Below the pieces are notes generated by a model that worked only from the letters and a program-made list of their open reading frames with translations, was not told the origin of the DNA and made no database searches. Shown one piece after another: positions 8,098 through 15,852 of a DNA stretch of 64,000 bases. The stretch's first letter is position 1. Every line of letters begins with the position of its first letter. Origin of the DNA: Paenibacillus senegalimassiliensis (GTDB taxonomy: Bacteria > Bacillota > Bacilli > Paenibacillales > Paenibacillaceae); contig NZ_LN909045.1 of NCBI RefSeq assembly GCF_001486585.1, forward strand, positions 543,368 to 607,367. The letters run 5' to 3'. The translations under genes and the position numbers were made by a program.

Positions 8098-8850
8098 ATG
8101 ACCGGGAAAAGAGAGACGGAAAACCTGGTAGGCCATTTGTCGGAGCTGCGTCGCAGGCTGGTGCTGGTGTGTGCTGTATTCCTTACGGTGCTGGTATGTG
8201 CATTTTTTGTCGTCGATCCGATCTATCACTATTTAACCAAGAATATGATTTCCGGTGTAACGATAAATTTGAATGCCTTTTCATTTTGGGATGGCGTTAG
8301 CGTCTATATGAAGATTGCCATGCTGGTGGCTGTGGGAGTGACCTTGCCGGTTACGCTGCACCAGATCTGGGCATTTGTCAGCCCGGGGCTCAAGCCGCAG
8401 GAGCGCAAAGCGACGGTGAAATACATTCCGTTCGTGTTCATATGCTTCGTGGCTGGACTGGCCTTTGGCTACTTTGTGGTCTTTCCGTTAGCGATGACGT
8501 TTACGGGCTCACTTAATAAGGAATTGGGACTGGTCGAAACCTACGGGATGGCGGACTATTTCAAGTTCTTGTCCAATATCGTCTTGCCGATTTCCGTGCT
8601 GTTCGAGTTGCCTCTCGTTATCCTGTTCCTGACCCAACTGCGTATTCTGACACCACTTCGGCTGCGCAAGATGCGCCGTGTCGCTTATTTTATCCTGGTT
8701 ATTATTTCGGTGATGATTACGCCTGCGGATTTGTTCTCGGCCTTTCTGGTGCTGATCCCGCTAATTCTTCTCTATGAGCTGAGCGTGTTGTTATCGCGGC
8801 GGGTGTATGCCAAACAGCAAGCTGCGGATGCGCAAAGGGCGAAGGAATAG
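8098..8850 (+). CDS. tatC: Twin-arginine translocase subunit TatC
   Basis: 250 residues from the ATG following AGAGGGG. Six membrane helices are apparent; the cytoplasmic N-terminus has the conserved HLSELRRRL motif (signal-peptide recognition) and the first periplasmic loop ends in ALKPQER-like FVSPGLKPQERK. C-terminal tail is short and basic. It pairs with the upstream tatA. Its substrates are not identifiable from this window. Confidence 0.95.
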   Translation: MTGKRETENLVGHLSELRRRLVLVCAVFLTVLVCAFFVVDPIYHYLTKNMISGVTINLNAFSFWDGVSVYMKIAMLVAVGVTLPVTLHQIWAFVSPGLKPQERKATVKYIPFVFICFVAGLAFGYFVVFPLAMTFTGSLNKELGLVETYGMADYFKFLSNIVLPISVLFELPLVILFLTQLRILTPLRLRKMRRVAYFILVIISVMITPADLFSAFLVLIPLILLYELSVLLSRRVYAKQQAADAQRAKE

Positions 8851-8889
8851 GGGGCTGTCAGGCCAGCAAAAAAAAATGTACGAAGGAAC

Positions 8890-8918
8890 TTGAAATCTAA
8901 CCGTAAGTTGAGTAATAT
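8890..8918 (+). promoter_or_regulatory. SigA promoter of groESL
   Basis: TTGAAA (8890-8895), 17-bp spacer, TAATAT (8913-8918). The predicted start falls a few bases before the CIRCE element, the usual arrangement for HrcA control. Confidence 0.85.
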
Positions 8919-8929
8919 AAAAGTGGTTG

Positions 8930-8956
8930 TTAGCACTTGATGAGATCGAGTGCTAA
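8930..8956 (+). promoter_or_regulatory. CIRCE operator (HrcA binding site)
   Basis: TTAGCACTT - 9 bases - GAGTGCTAA, differing at one base from the consensus TTAGCACTC-N9-GAGTGCTAA. It lies in the groES leader and indicates heat-shock regulation by HrcA, whose gene is not in the window. Confidence 0.95.
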
Positions 8957-9011
8957 CGCATAACAACATATTTCCTATAACACAACATATTTAAAGGAGG
9001 CTGTTTTTTTC

Positions 9012-9293
9012 ATGATCAAACCATTAGGTGAACGCGTCTTGGTACAACCGATCGAACAAGAGGAAACGACGGCATTTGGAATCGTACTTCCGGATACGGC
9101 TAAGGAAAAGCCGCAGGAAGGTAAAGTTATCGCTGTAGGTAGCGGAGCTTTGAAAGACGGAGTTCGTGTTCCGCTTGAAGTGAAAGAAGGCGACCGCGTG
9201 CTGTTCTCTAAATATGCCGGTACTGAAGTGAAATACGAAGGCACAGAATATTTGATTATGAAAGAAAGCGACATCCACGCTATCGTCGGCTAA
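9012..9293 (+). CDS. groES: Co-chaperonin GroES
   Basis: 93 residues. Starts [13 protein letters not shown], has the mobile loop (about 16-33, [16 protein letters not shown]) and ends with the roof/C-terminal [13 protein letters not shown]. It forms the heptameric lid of the GroEL folding chamber. AAAGGAGG precedes the ATG. Followed after 60 bp by groEL; both come from the CIRCE-controlled promoter at 8890. Confidence 0.98.
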   Translation: MIKPLGERVLVQPIEQEETTAFGIVLPDTAKEKPQEGKVIAVGSGALKDGVRVPLEVKEGDRVLFSKYAGTEVKYEGTEYLIMKESDIHAIVG

Positions 9294-9350
9294 GATCAGG
9301 GCAGCCGCAAAAATACTTAATGATGAACCTAATTTATGGGAGGTAATTGA

Positions 9351-10982
<1,632 letters not shown>

Positions 10983-11019
10983 TTAAGGTTCAAAACCTTG
11001 TAATACTGCATAACGAAGA

Positions 11020-11043
11020 GGCTCCCGAGAGGGAGCCTTTTCT
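11020..11043 (+). terminator. Terminator of groESL
   Basis: GGCTCCC / GGGAGCC stem with GAGA loop followed by TTTTCT. Confidence 0.9.
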
Positions 11044-11106
11044 AATTAAATCACGGAAAAAGTCACGTTTCTTGTATTGCACAAACCAGCAGTCTTACAA
11101 AGTGTC

Positions 11107-11135
11107 TTACGTGTATTGGATTATTATGCTATGAT
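11107..11135 (+). promoter_or_regulatory. Putative promoter of the antisense antitoxin RNA
   Basis: TTACGT (11107-11112), 17-bp spacer, TATGAT (11130-11135), placed so that transcription would begin near 11142 and run against the 3' part of the toxin mRNA. The -35 is weak, so this is a prediction. Confidence 0.5.
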
Positions 11136-11141
11136 AACAAT

Positions 11142-11258
11142 AGAAAAAGGAGCTGGTCGCCACCAGCTCCCTGTACAACACTTGGGTGGGAAACCCCCAG
11201 AACAAGCTGAAAATAACCCGTTCCCGTGGCGCTAACCTGGGCGGGTTATTTTCGTTTA
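11142..11258 (+). ncRNA. Predicted antisense RNA antitoxin of the holin-like toxin
   Basis: About 117 nt, from the predicted start near 11142 to the stem GAAAATAACCCG / CGGGTTATTTTC (11209-11220 with 11242-11253) followed by GTTT. It begins with the hairpin GGAGCTGG / CCAGCTCC and is complementary to the whole 3' untranslated part and the last codons of the toxin mRNA. This overlap pattern is that of SR4/RatA-type antitoxins of BsrG/TxpA-like systems. Boundaries are inferred, not mapped. Confidence 0.6.
11144..11170 (-). terminator. Terminator of the toxin mRNA
   Basis: Read on the minus strand: GGAGCTGG / CCAGCTCC stem with a six-base loop followed by TTTTTCT. Gives the toxin transcript a long 3' untranslated region, about 75 nt after its stop codon. 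Confidence 0.8.
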
Positions 11259-11326
11259 CTCAGATAAGTGAGGAGTGCAAGGACAAACATTCCCAGCATC
11301 ATAACTTCTGAAAACGAAAATTGCAT
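11246..11326 (-). CDS. Type I toxin, putative holin-like toxin family (26 aa)
   Basis: A 26-residue peptide: polar start MQFSFSEV, one hydrophobic helix with GMFVLALLTYL, and a basic SKRK end. This matches the small Firmicute holin-like toxin family (BsrG/TxpA-like) that inserts in the membrane. A very strong GGAGGTGAT ribosome site precedes the ATG but is folded into CCTCC-AGAC-GGAGG (11335-11348), which would hide it. Sequences at the two ends of the transcript are complementary (11181-11193 with 11354-11366, and 11172-11178 with 11372-11378), as known for translationally inactive full-length mRNAs of such toxins. The + strand antisense RNA overlaps its 3' end. Confidence 0.82.
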   Translation of the reverse strand: MQFSFSEVMMLGMFVLALLTYLSKRK

Positions 11327-11384
11327 AAGCATCACCTCCGTCTGGAGGCGCTATTTCCCACCCAAGTTCAGTTGTACAAGCCAA

Positions 11385-11393
11385 ATTATACCA
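11385..11393 (-). promoter_or_regulatory. Extended -10 promoter of the toxin gene
   Basis: On the minus strand TGGTATAAT is an exact extended -10 (TGNTATAAT). No good -35 is visible. The predicted start near 11378 puts the pairing segment TTGTACA and CTTGGGTGGGAAA at the very 5' end of the mRNA. Confidence 0.75.
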
Positions 11394-11450
11394 CGAGTCT
11401 GCTATTCCTGCAGACTCTTTTATTTTGAGTAAAAAGAGGTGTAATCAAGG

Positions 11451-11472
11451 AAAAAAGCTCCCATAAGGGAGC
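11451..11472 (-). terminator. Terminator of yjfB
   Basis: GCTCCC / GGGAGC stem, ATAA-type loop, followed on the minus strand by TTTTTT; 23 bases after the yjfB stop. Confidence 0.85.
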
Positions 11473-11494
11473 CTTTCCTACGCCTTAATAACAA

Positions 11495-11671
11495 CTAAAT
11501 ACTTATATCCAGATTCTTGCCGACATTAGGATTCAGACTTTGTTCCATGAGCTTCACGAGATTCTGACCTTGCAATTCGGCTTGATTCTTAGCCATATTC
11601 AGTACGCGAATGCTAACGGCCTGGGCTAAAGCACCCTGGCTCATGGCGGTTGATGCTGCAGCTATATCCAT
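11495..11671 (-). CDS. yjfB: YjfB-family putative motility protein
   Basis: 58 residues: MDIAAASTAMSQ start, then amphipathic helix ALAQAVSIRVLNMAKNQAE and the family end Q-LV-ME-SLNPNVGKNLDI. Start is the ATG after AGGAGGTGAGATC. The family is found in motile Bacillales and is of unknown mechanism. A SigD-type promoter is present directly upstream (11692-11716), in keeping with the flagellar/motility regulon membership reported for B. subtilis yjfB. It stands alone and has its own terminator. Confidence 0.88.
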   Translation of the reverse strand: MDIAAASTAMSQGALAQAVSIRVLNMAKNQAELQGQNLVKLMEQSLNPNVGKNLDISI

Positions 11672-11691
11672 GATCTCACCTCCTATCCGTT

Positions 11692-11716
11692 GTATCGGCA
11701 AATCATTACAATTTGA
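11692..11716 (-). promoter_or_regulatory. SigD-type promoter of yjfB
   Basis: Minus strand reads TCAA, 13 bases, GCCGATAC, close to the SigD consensus (TAAA, N12-16, GCCGATAT). It sits about 20 bases before the ribosome site. Confidence 0.7.
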
Positions 11717-11819
11717 TAAATGAGTTTGTGATTTAATCTGATTTTCAGGTTGGCGTAAGGTTTCTTTAAGGAAGGGGTGCTATTCTTTAGATACTCCCTC
11801 TTCTTAATTTATAGATATG

Positions 11820-11852
11820 AAGAAGCCGCCCGAGCAGGGGCGGCTTCTTCTC
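11820..11852 (-). terminator. Terminator of the opuA operon
   Basis: Ten-bp stem AGAAGCCGCC / GGCGGCTTCT, 8-base loop; the T-tract on the minus strand (TCATATC) is weak. 13 bases after the opuAC stop. Confidence 0.65.
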
Positions 11853-11864
11853 TTGTGCGTATGA

Positions 11865-12794
11865 TTATTTCAAATCTTCGATCGAGTTAATATCCATGTA
11901 TGCCGGAACGACCAGGCCGGTTTTTACGCCAGTCATGTTAGGGCCAAGGTCTTCAACCTGGTCACTGTATTTATCCCAGTAATCGGCATGAGTCAGTGGT
12001 AACCAAGCCGCTGCAATGGCATCCACGTCTCCGCTGGCAACACCGGTCCACATCGGGCCAGCCTCTACTTGCAGCGATTCTACGTTATACCCCAGCTTGC
12101 TCTCAAGCACATATTCCAGCAGATGTGTACTGGCAATTTCTGAATCCCAGGCTACATAACTCAGCTTGAGCTTGTCGCCGCTCACAGCGGACAGCCCTTC
12201 GGTCCAAGTATCAACACGATCGCTGTTCTCATCAGCCCAGGCTTTGGCTGCTTCAGCCGGGTCCTGGCCTTCCTGGATAGCAGTCATGATTGCGCCCATT
12301 TCGTCAGAGGTCCATTCGAAGCGGTCAAGGAACTCATAGGCTGTCGGATGGTCTTCCTTAAGTCCCAGACGCGCCAGTGTGTGGATTTCCTCTGCTTCGC
12401 CAAACACTTTCTGCGGGTCCTCCAAATACTTCAAATCATATTTGGCAAACATCCAGTGGGGGGTCCAGCCCGTAATGATGATGGGCTTCTCTGCCTTAAT
12501 GGCTTTATCCAGCATGGCTGTCATGGCCGCGCCAGAGCCTTCAATCAGCGTCCAATCCTCCAGCTCGTAACTCTCAATCACTTGGCTGGTAGCTTTCATA
12601 ATCCCGGCTCCGGGGTCGATGCCGATGATTTCATAGTTGACTTGCTTGCCTACGGCACTAGCGGTTGCTTCATTCCCGGTATCTCCGGTGCCTCCGGAGG
12701 AGGTATTTCCGCTATTATTCGCTTGTCCGCAAGCGGATAACGCCAGAACACCTGCCAAGCCTGCCAGTACCATCAGTTTTCTCATTTTCTTCAT
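11865..12794 (-). CDS. opuAC: Glycine betaine ABC transporter substrate-binding lipoprotein
   Basis: 309 residues from MKKMRKLM, preceded by GGGGAG; signal peptide with lipobox LSAC (Cys about 23), then a Gly/Ser/Asn linker. The OpuAC/ProX type II binding fold shows in IIITGWTPHWMFAKYDLKYLEDP and the second lobe VAWDSEIASTHLLEYVLE. Trp residues of WTPHW and MW likely form the aromatic cage for the betaine trimethylammonium group. Third gene of the opuA operon, one base after opuAB. Role: osmoprotectant uptake. Confidence 0.94.
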   Translation of the reverse strand: MKKMRKLMVLAGLAGVLALSACGQANNSGNTSSGGTGDTGNEATASAVGKQVNYEIIGIDPGAGIMKATSQVIESYELEDWTLIEGSGAAMTAMLDKAIKAEKPIIITGWTPHWMFAKYDLKYLEDPQKVFGEAEEIHTLARLGLKEDHPTAYEFLDRFEWTSDEMGAIMTAIQEGQDPAEAAKAWADENSDRVDTWTEGLSAVSGDKLKLSYVAWDSEIASTHLLEYVLESKLGYNVESLQVEAGPMWTGVASGDVDAIAAAWLPLTHADYWDKYSDQVEDLGPNMTGVKTGLVVPAYMDINSIEDLK

Positions 12795-12795
12795 C

Positions 12796-13638
12796 TTAAT
12801 CTCCCCTTTGTTTGGATTTAAATAAGTTTTGGGTGAAGCGGTCCAGCACAATTGCCAGTACGACGACGGCTAATCCCGCCTCGAACCCTTGACCAATCTT
12901 TAACTGGGTTACGGAGCGGTAGACAGTAGCCCCGATGCCTTGTGCCCCGATCATTGAGGCGATAACTACCATGGACAAGGACAGCATAATCGTCTGGTTG
13001 ACCCCAGCCATCAAGGTTGGCATCGCCAGAGGCAATTCTACCTTGAAGAGCTTCTGCCAGGCTGTGGAGCCGAAGGCATTAGCGGCTTCCGTCAATTCGC
13101 CAGATACTTGCTTAATGCCCAGATAGGTCAGTCGAATGGTTGGCGGAATCGCGAAGATTACGGAAGCAATGACACCCGGCACAACACCAAGACTGAAGAA
13201 GGTGACAGCAGGCAATAGATAAACGAATGCCGGCATCGTCTGCATAAAGTCCAAGAGTGGCGATACGATACGATGGGTAAGCTTGCTGTAGGCGCTCCAA
13301 ATTCCAATAGGAATGCCCAGCAGGATGGAAATCAGCCCTGAGGTGATGACCAGTCCCAGCGTATTCATCGTTTCCTGCCAGTAGCCCAGGTTATCAATCA
13401 GCAGGAATCCGATTACTGTAAATAGCGTAAGCTGCCATTTACCTAATAAATAAGCGATAACCGCCAGAATAGCGATGAATAGCAAGGGATGCGGCAGCAG
13501 AAAGGCACTGGAGAAGAAATGAACAATCGCTTCAATGCCATCAGCCAATCCGTCAAAAAAGCCACCCAGATACTTTTCCATTCCGTCTACCAGCGATTCC
13601 ACCCAATCAGCGATCGGAAGTTTCGGTATTGATCTCAC
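12796..13638 (-). CDS. opuAB: Glycine betaine ABC transporter permease
   Basis: 280 residues, GTG start after AGGAGGTGA; an N-terminal amphipathic stretch is followed by about six to seven membrane helices. The ATPase-coupling EAA loop is GELTEAANAFGSTAWQKLFKVELP in part (E-A-A---G motif). It overlaps the end of opuAA by 32 bases, indicating translational coupling. The long N-terminal tail before the first helix is a feature of OpuAB/ProW. Confidence 0.94.
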   Translation of the reverse strand: MRSIPKLPIADWVESLVDGMEKYLGGFFDGLADGIEAIVHFFSSAFLLPHPLLFIAILAVIAYLLGKWQLTLFTVIGFLLIDNLGYWQETMNTLGLVITSGLISILLGIPIGIWSAYSKLTHRIVSPLLDFMQTMPAFVYLLPAVTFFSLGVVPGVIASVIFAIPPTIRLTYLGIKQVSGELTEAANAFGSTAWQKLFKVELPLAMPTLMAGVNQTIMLSLSMVVIASMIGAQGIGATVYRSVTQLKIGQGFEAGLAVVVLAIVLDRFTQNLFKSKQRGD

Positions 13639-14848
13639 CAGGGGTCACCTCCTTGGATTCATGGGTTGAAGCCTCTCCGGCGAGCGCGCCCAATACCGCA
13701 CCGCGCACGATGACGCCAAGCAAACGTTCCTCGTCGTCGACTACGGCAAGAGGAACCTTGGATGAACTGGTCACTTCGAACAGGTCACTAAGCACAGTGT
13801 CTGGAGATACCCGTGGTCCATCCTGAATCAGAATGTCATTCAGACCAGCGCCAGTCTTGGCCGCTATGGAAGCATCTTCAGCCGTAATGACGCCAAGCAG
13901 GCGCTTGCCGCGGTCAATGACGAACAGGTTGGAAATTCCACGTTCCCGCATTAACTCCAGGGCAACCCGCGGTCCCCGATCCAGAGTAACTGTCTCAGGA
14001 CGCAGCATTACGCGGGCAGCGGTGAGGACTTTGGATAAGTCGACGTCCTCAATGAACCGTTCAACATAACGATTGGCCGGATTCATAAGCATTTCCTCCG
14101 GCGTACCAATCTGCACGAGGGCGCCGTCTTTCATTAAGGCAATCCGGTCGCCAATCCGCAAAGCCTCGTCAAGGTCATGGGTAATGAAGACAATGGTCTT
14201 CTGCATTTTCTCTTGAAGTGCCAGCAATTCATCCTGCATATCGCGACGAATTAACGGGTCAAGCGCACTGAACGCCTCATCCATCAGGAGAATCTCAGGA
14301 TCGTTGGCAAGGGCTCTAGCCAAGCCTACACGCTGCTGCATACCGCCGCTAAGCTGACCCGGAAGCTGTTGCTCCCAGCCCTTCAAGCCGACAAGCTCCA
14401 GCGATCGCATCGCCTTCTCTTGACGCTCTTTTCTCTCTACCTTCTGGATTTCCAGTCCGTATTCGACGTTTTGCAGTACGGTACGGTGAGGGAAGAGGGC
14501 GAATTTCTGAAATACCATGCTAATGGATTTACGGCGAATTTGCCGTAAGCTTGCTTTGTTCATCTTCCGCAGGTCTTGACCATGCAGCAAGATTTCACCG
14601 GAGGTCGGCTCAATCAAGCGATTTAGCATTCGGACAAGCGTGGATTTGCCACTACCGGACAGGCCCATAATGACAAAAATTTCGCCTTCCCGGATATCCA
14701 GACTGACTTGGCCGACGCCAACCGTAATCCCTTTTTCCTTAAGCAGCCGTTCCTTGGTGTAGCCTTGCTTCAATAAAGTAATGCCTTGCTCGGCGTGAGG
14801 GCCGAACAACTTGCTGACTTCACGAACACTTAATATTTCCTTCTTCAT
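13607..14848 (-). CDS. opuAA: Glycine betaine ABC transporter ATPase with CBS domains
   Basis: 413 residues. ABC domain with Walker A GLSGSGKST, Q-loop, signature LSGGMQQRVGLARALA and Walker B ILLMDEAFSALDP; residues about 280-400 hold two CBS motifs (ISNLFVIDRGKRLLGVIT and VPLAVVDDEERLLGVIV), which in OpuA-type transporters sense ionic strength. First gene of the operon opuAA-opuAB-opuAC and divergent from the GbsR-like regulator at 15215. Confidence 0.95.
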   Translation of the reverse strand: MKKEILSVREVSKLFGPHAEQGITLLKQGYTKERLLKEKGITVGVGQVSLDIREGEIFVIMGLSGSGKSTLVRMLNRLIEPTSGEILLHGQDLRKMNKASLRQIRRKSISMVFQKFALFPHRTVLQNVEYGLEIQKVERKERQEKAMRSLELVGLKGWEQQLPGQLSGGMQQRVGLARALANDPEILLMDEAFSALDPLIRRDMQDELLALQEKMQKTIVFITHDLDEALRIGDRIALMKDGALVQIGTPEEMLMNPANRYVERFIEDVDLSKVLTAARVMLRPETVTLDRGPRVALELMRERGISNLFVIDRGKRLLGVITAEDASIAAKTGAGLNDILIQDGPRVSPDTVLSDLFEVTSSSKVPLAVVDDEERLLGVIVRGAVLGALAGEASTHESKEVTPGEINTETSDR

Positions 14849-15214
14849 AGATTCACTCCTTAAACTTTGGCGATTTTAACGAATCCCCTTCGATACCTGT
14901 CGCTGGTGCCTGAAAAAGAGCACAGCAAATCGATATCGCATTTAACCCATGCAATAAGCTTAACAGAGCAAGCATTTTTTAATCAATGGTCAAATCCGTA
15001 CGTAAGGAACGTACAGAAAAAACAGAACGCAAAGAATTAACCGATAACTCCCGATTACTCCAAAATGCTACCTAAGCTACTTCTTTACTTTTAGGATTGC
15101 ATTTCTTAATATATAATAAGCATTGGACTGCCTATAAAATGTATGCTTGGCATACAGGGCGGTTCTTAGCGTTACAGCCAGAGATGGTTTGCAAAACGAT
15201 AGGAGGTTGCAAGC
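14849..15214. other. Divergent control region of opuA and the GbsR-like gene
   Basis: 366 bp without a gene. It is AT-rich in the middle. On the plus strand TATAAAAT (15133-15140) could be a -10 for the regulator and is followed at once by the palindrome at 15141. I could not assign a confident opuA promoter on the minus strand, and no riboswitch or small RNA structure was recognised. Confidence 0.6.
15141..15155. promoter_or_regulatory. Candidate operator, perfect palindrome
   Basis: GTATGC-TTG-GCATAC, perfect six-bp arms, directly downstream of TATAAAAT and 60 bases before the regulator start. Position suits autorepression by the GbsR-like protein. Assignment is by position only. Confidence 0.45.
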
Positions 15215-15769
15215 ATGAGCTTGGACCAGCTTACATCAGAGCAGCAGGCATTATTAATGAAGGTACGTAAACGAGTGATTGAAACCATTGGCAAGAATAT
15301 GGACTTATACGGCGTAGCTTTATCAACCGGGCATTTGTATGGGTTGCTCTTCTTTGCCGACAAGCCTATGACGCTTGATGAGATGGGTATGGAAATGAAA
15401 ATGAGCAAAACCAGCATGAGTACGGGCGTACGCACCTTGTTGGATCTTAAAATGGTAAACAAAGTGTGGGAGAAGGGCTCCCGCAAGGACTTATATGAAG
15501 TCGAATACGACTGGTATCAGACCTTTACCGATTACTTCGCGATTAAATGGAGAAAAGCGGTGGAGAGCAATATTCTGATTCTTCGACGTTCGGCGGAGGA
15601 AATGAAGAAAGCGCTGGCGGACGAGCCGGAAGGCCCACTTCGTCACGTGATGGAAGAAGATATTGCGAAGATGAAGGAAGCTGTAAGATATTACGAGTGG
15701 ATGGACCGGCTGATTGATGCCATGGAAAGTGGAGAAATCTACAAGCTTGTCCCTAAGGAAACGGATTAA
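15215..15769 (+). CDS. GbsR/OpcR-family winged-helix regulator of osmoprotectant genes
   Basis: 184 residues, ATG after AGGAGG. MarR-like winged helix in the first half: LYGLLFFADKPMTLDEMGMEM then the recognition helix SKTSMSTGVRTLLDLKMVNKVW, with the basic wing KGSRKDLYE. The C-terminal half is a charged coiled coil typical of the GbsR family, which represses choline/betaine uptake or synthesis genes and is relieved by choline. Its divergence from opuA makes that operon the probable target. Confidence 0.88.
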   Translation: MSLDQLTSEQQALLMKVRKRVIETIGKNMDLYGVALSTGHLYGLLFFADKPMTLDEMGMEMKMSKTSMSTGVRTLLDLKMVNKVWEKGSRKDLYEVEYDWYQTFTDYFAIKWRKAVESNILILRRSAEEMKKALADEPEGPLRHVMEEDIAKMKEAVRYYEWMDRLIDAMESGEIYKLVPKETD

Positions 15770-15787
15770 TACTGGATTGTGCAAAAT

Positions 15788-15840
15788 AAAACGCTTGTTC
15801 CTTCCGTGCCATTGGCGCGTCCAGGAGCAAGCGTTTTGTT
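15788..15840. terminator. Bidirectional terminator
   Basis: Fifteen-bp stem AAAACGCTTGTTCCT / AGGAGCAAGCGTTTT, with A- and T-tracts built into its ends; lies between the GbsR-like gene and the convergent hydrolase gene. Confidence 0.8.
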
Positions 15841-15852
15841 TGTTGTCGTTAA

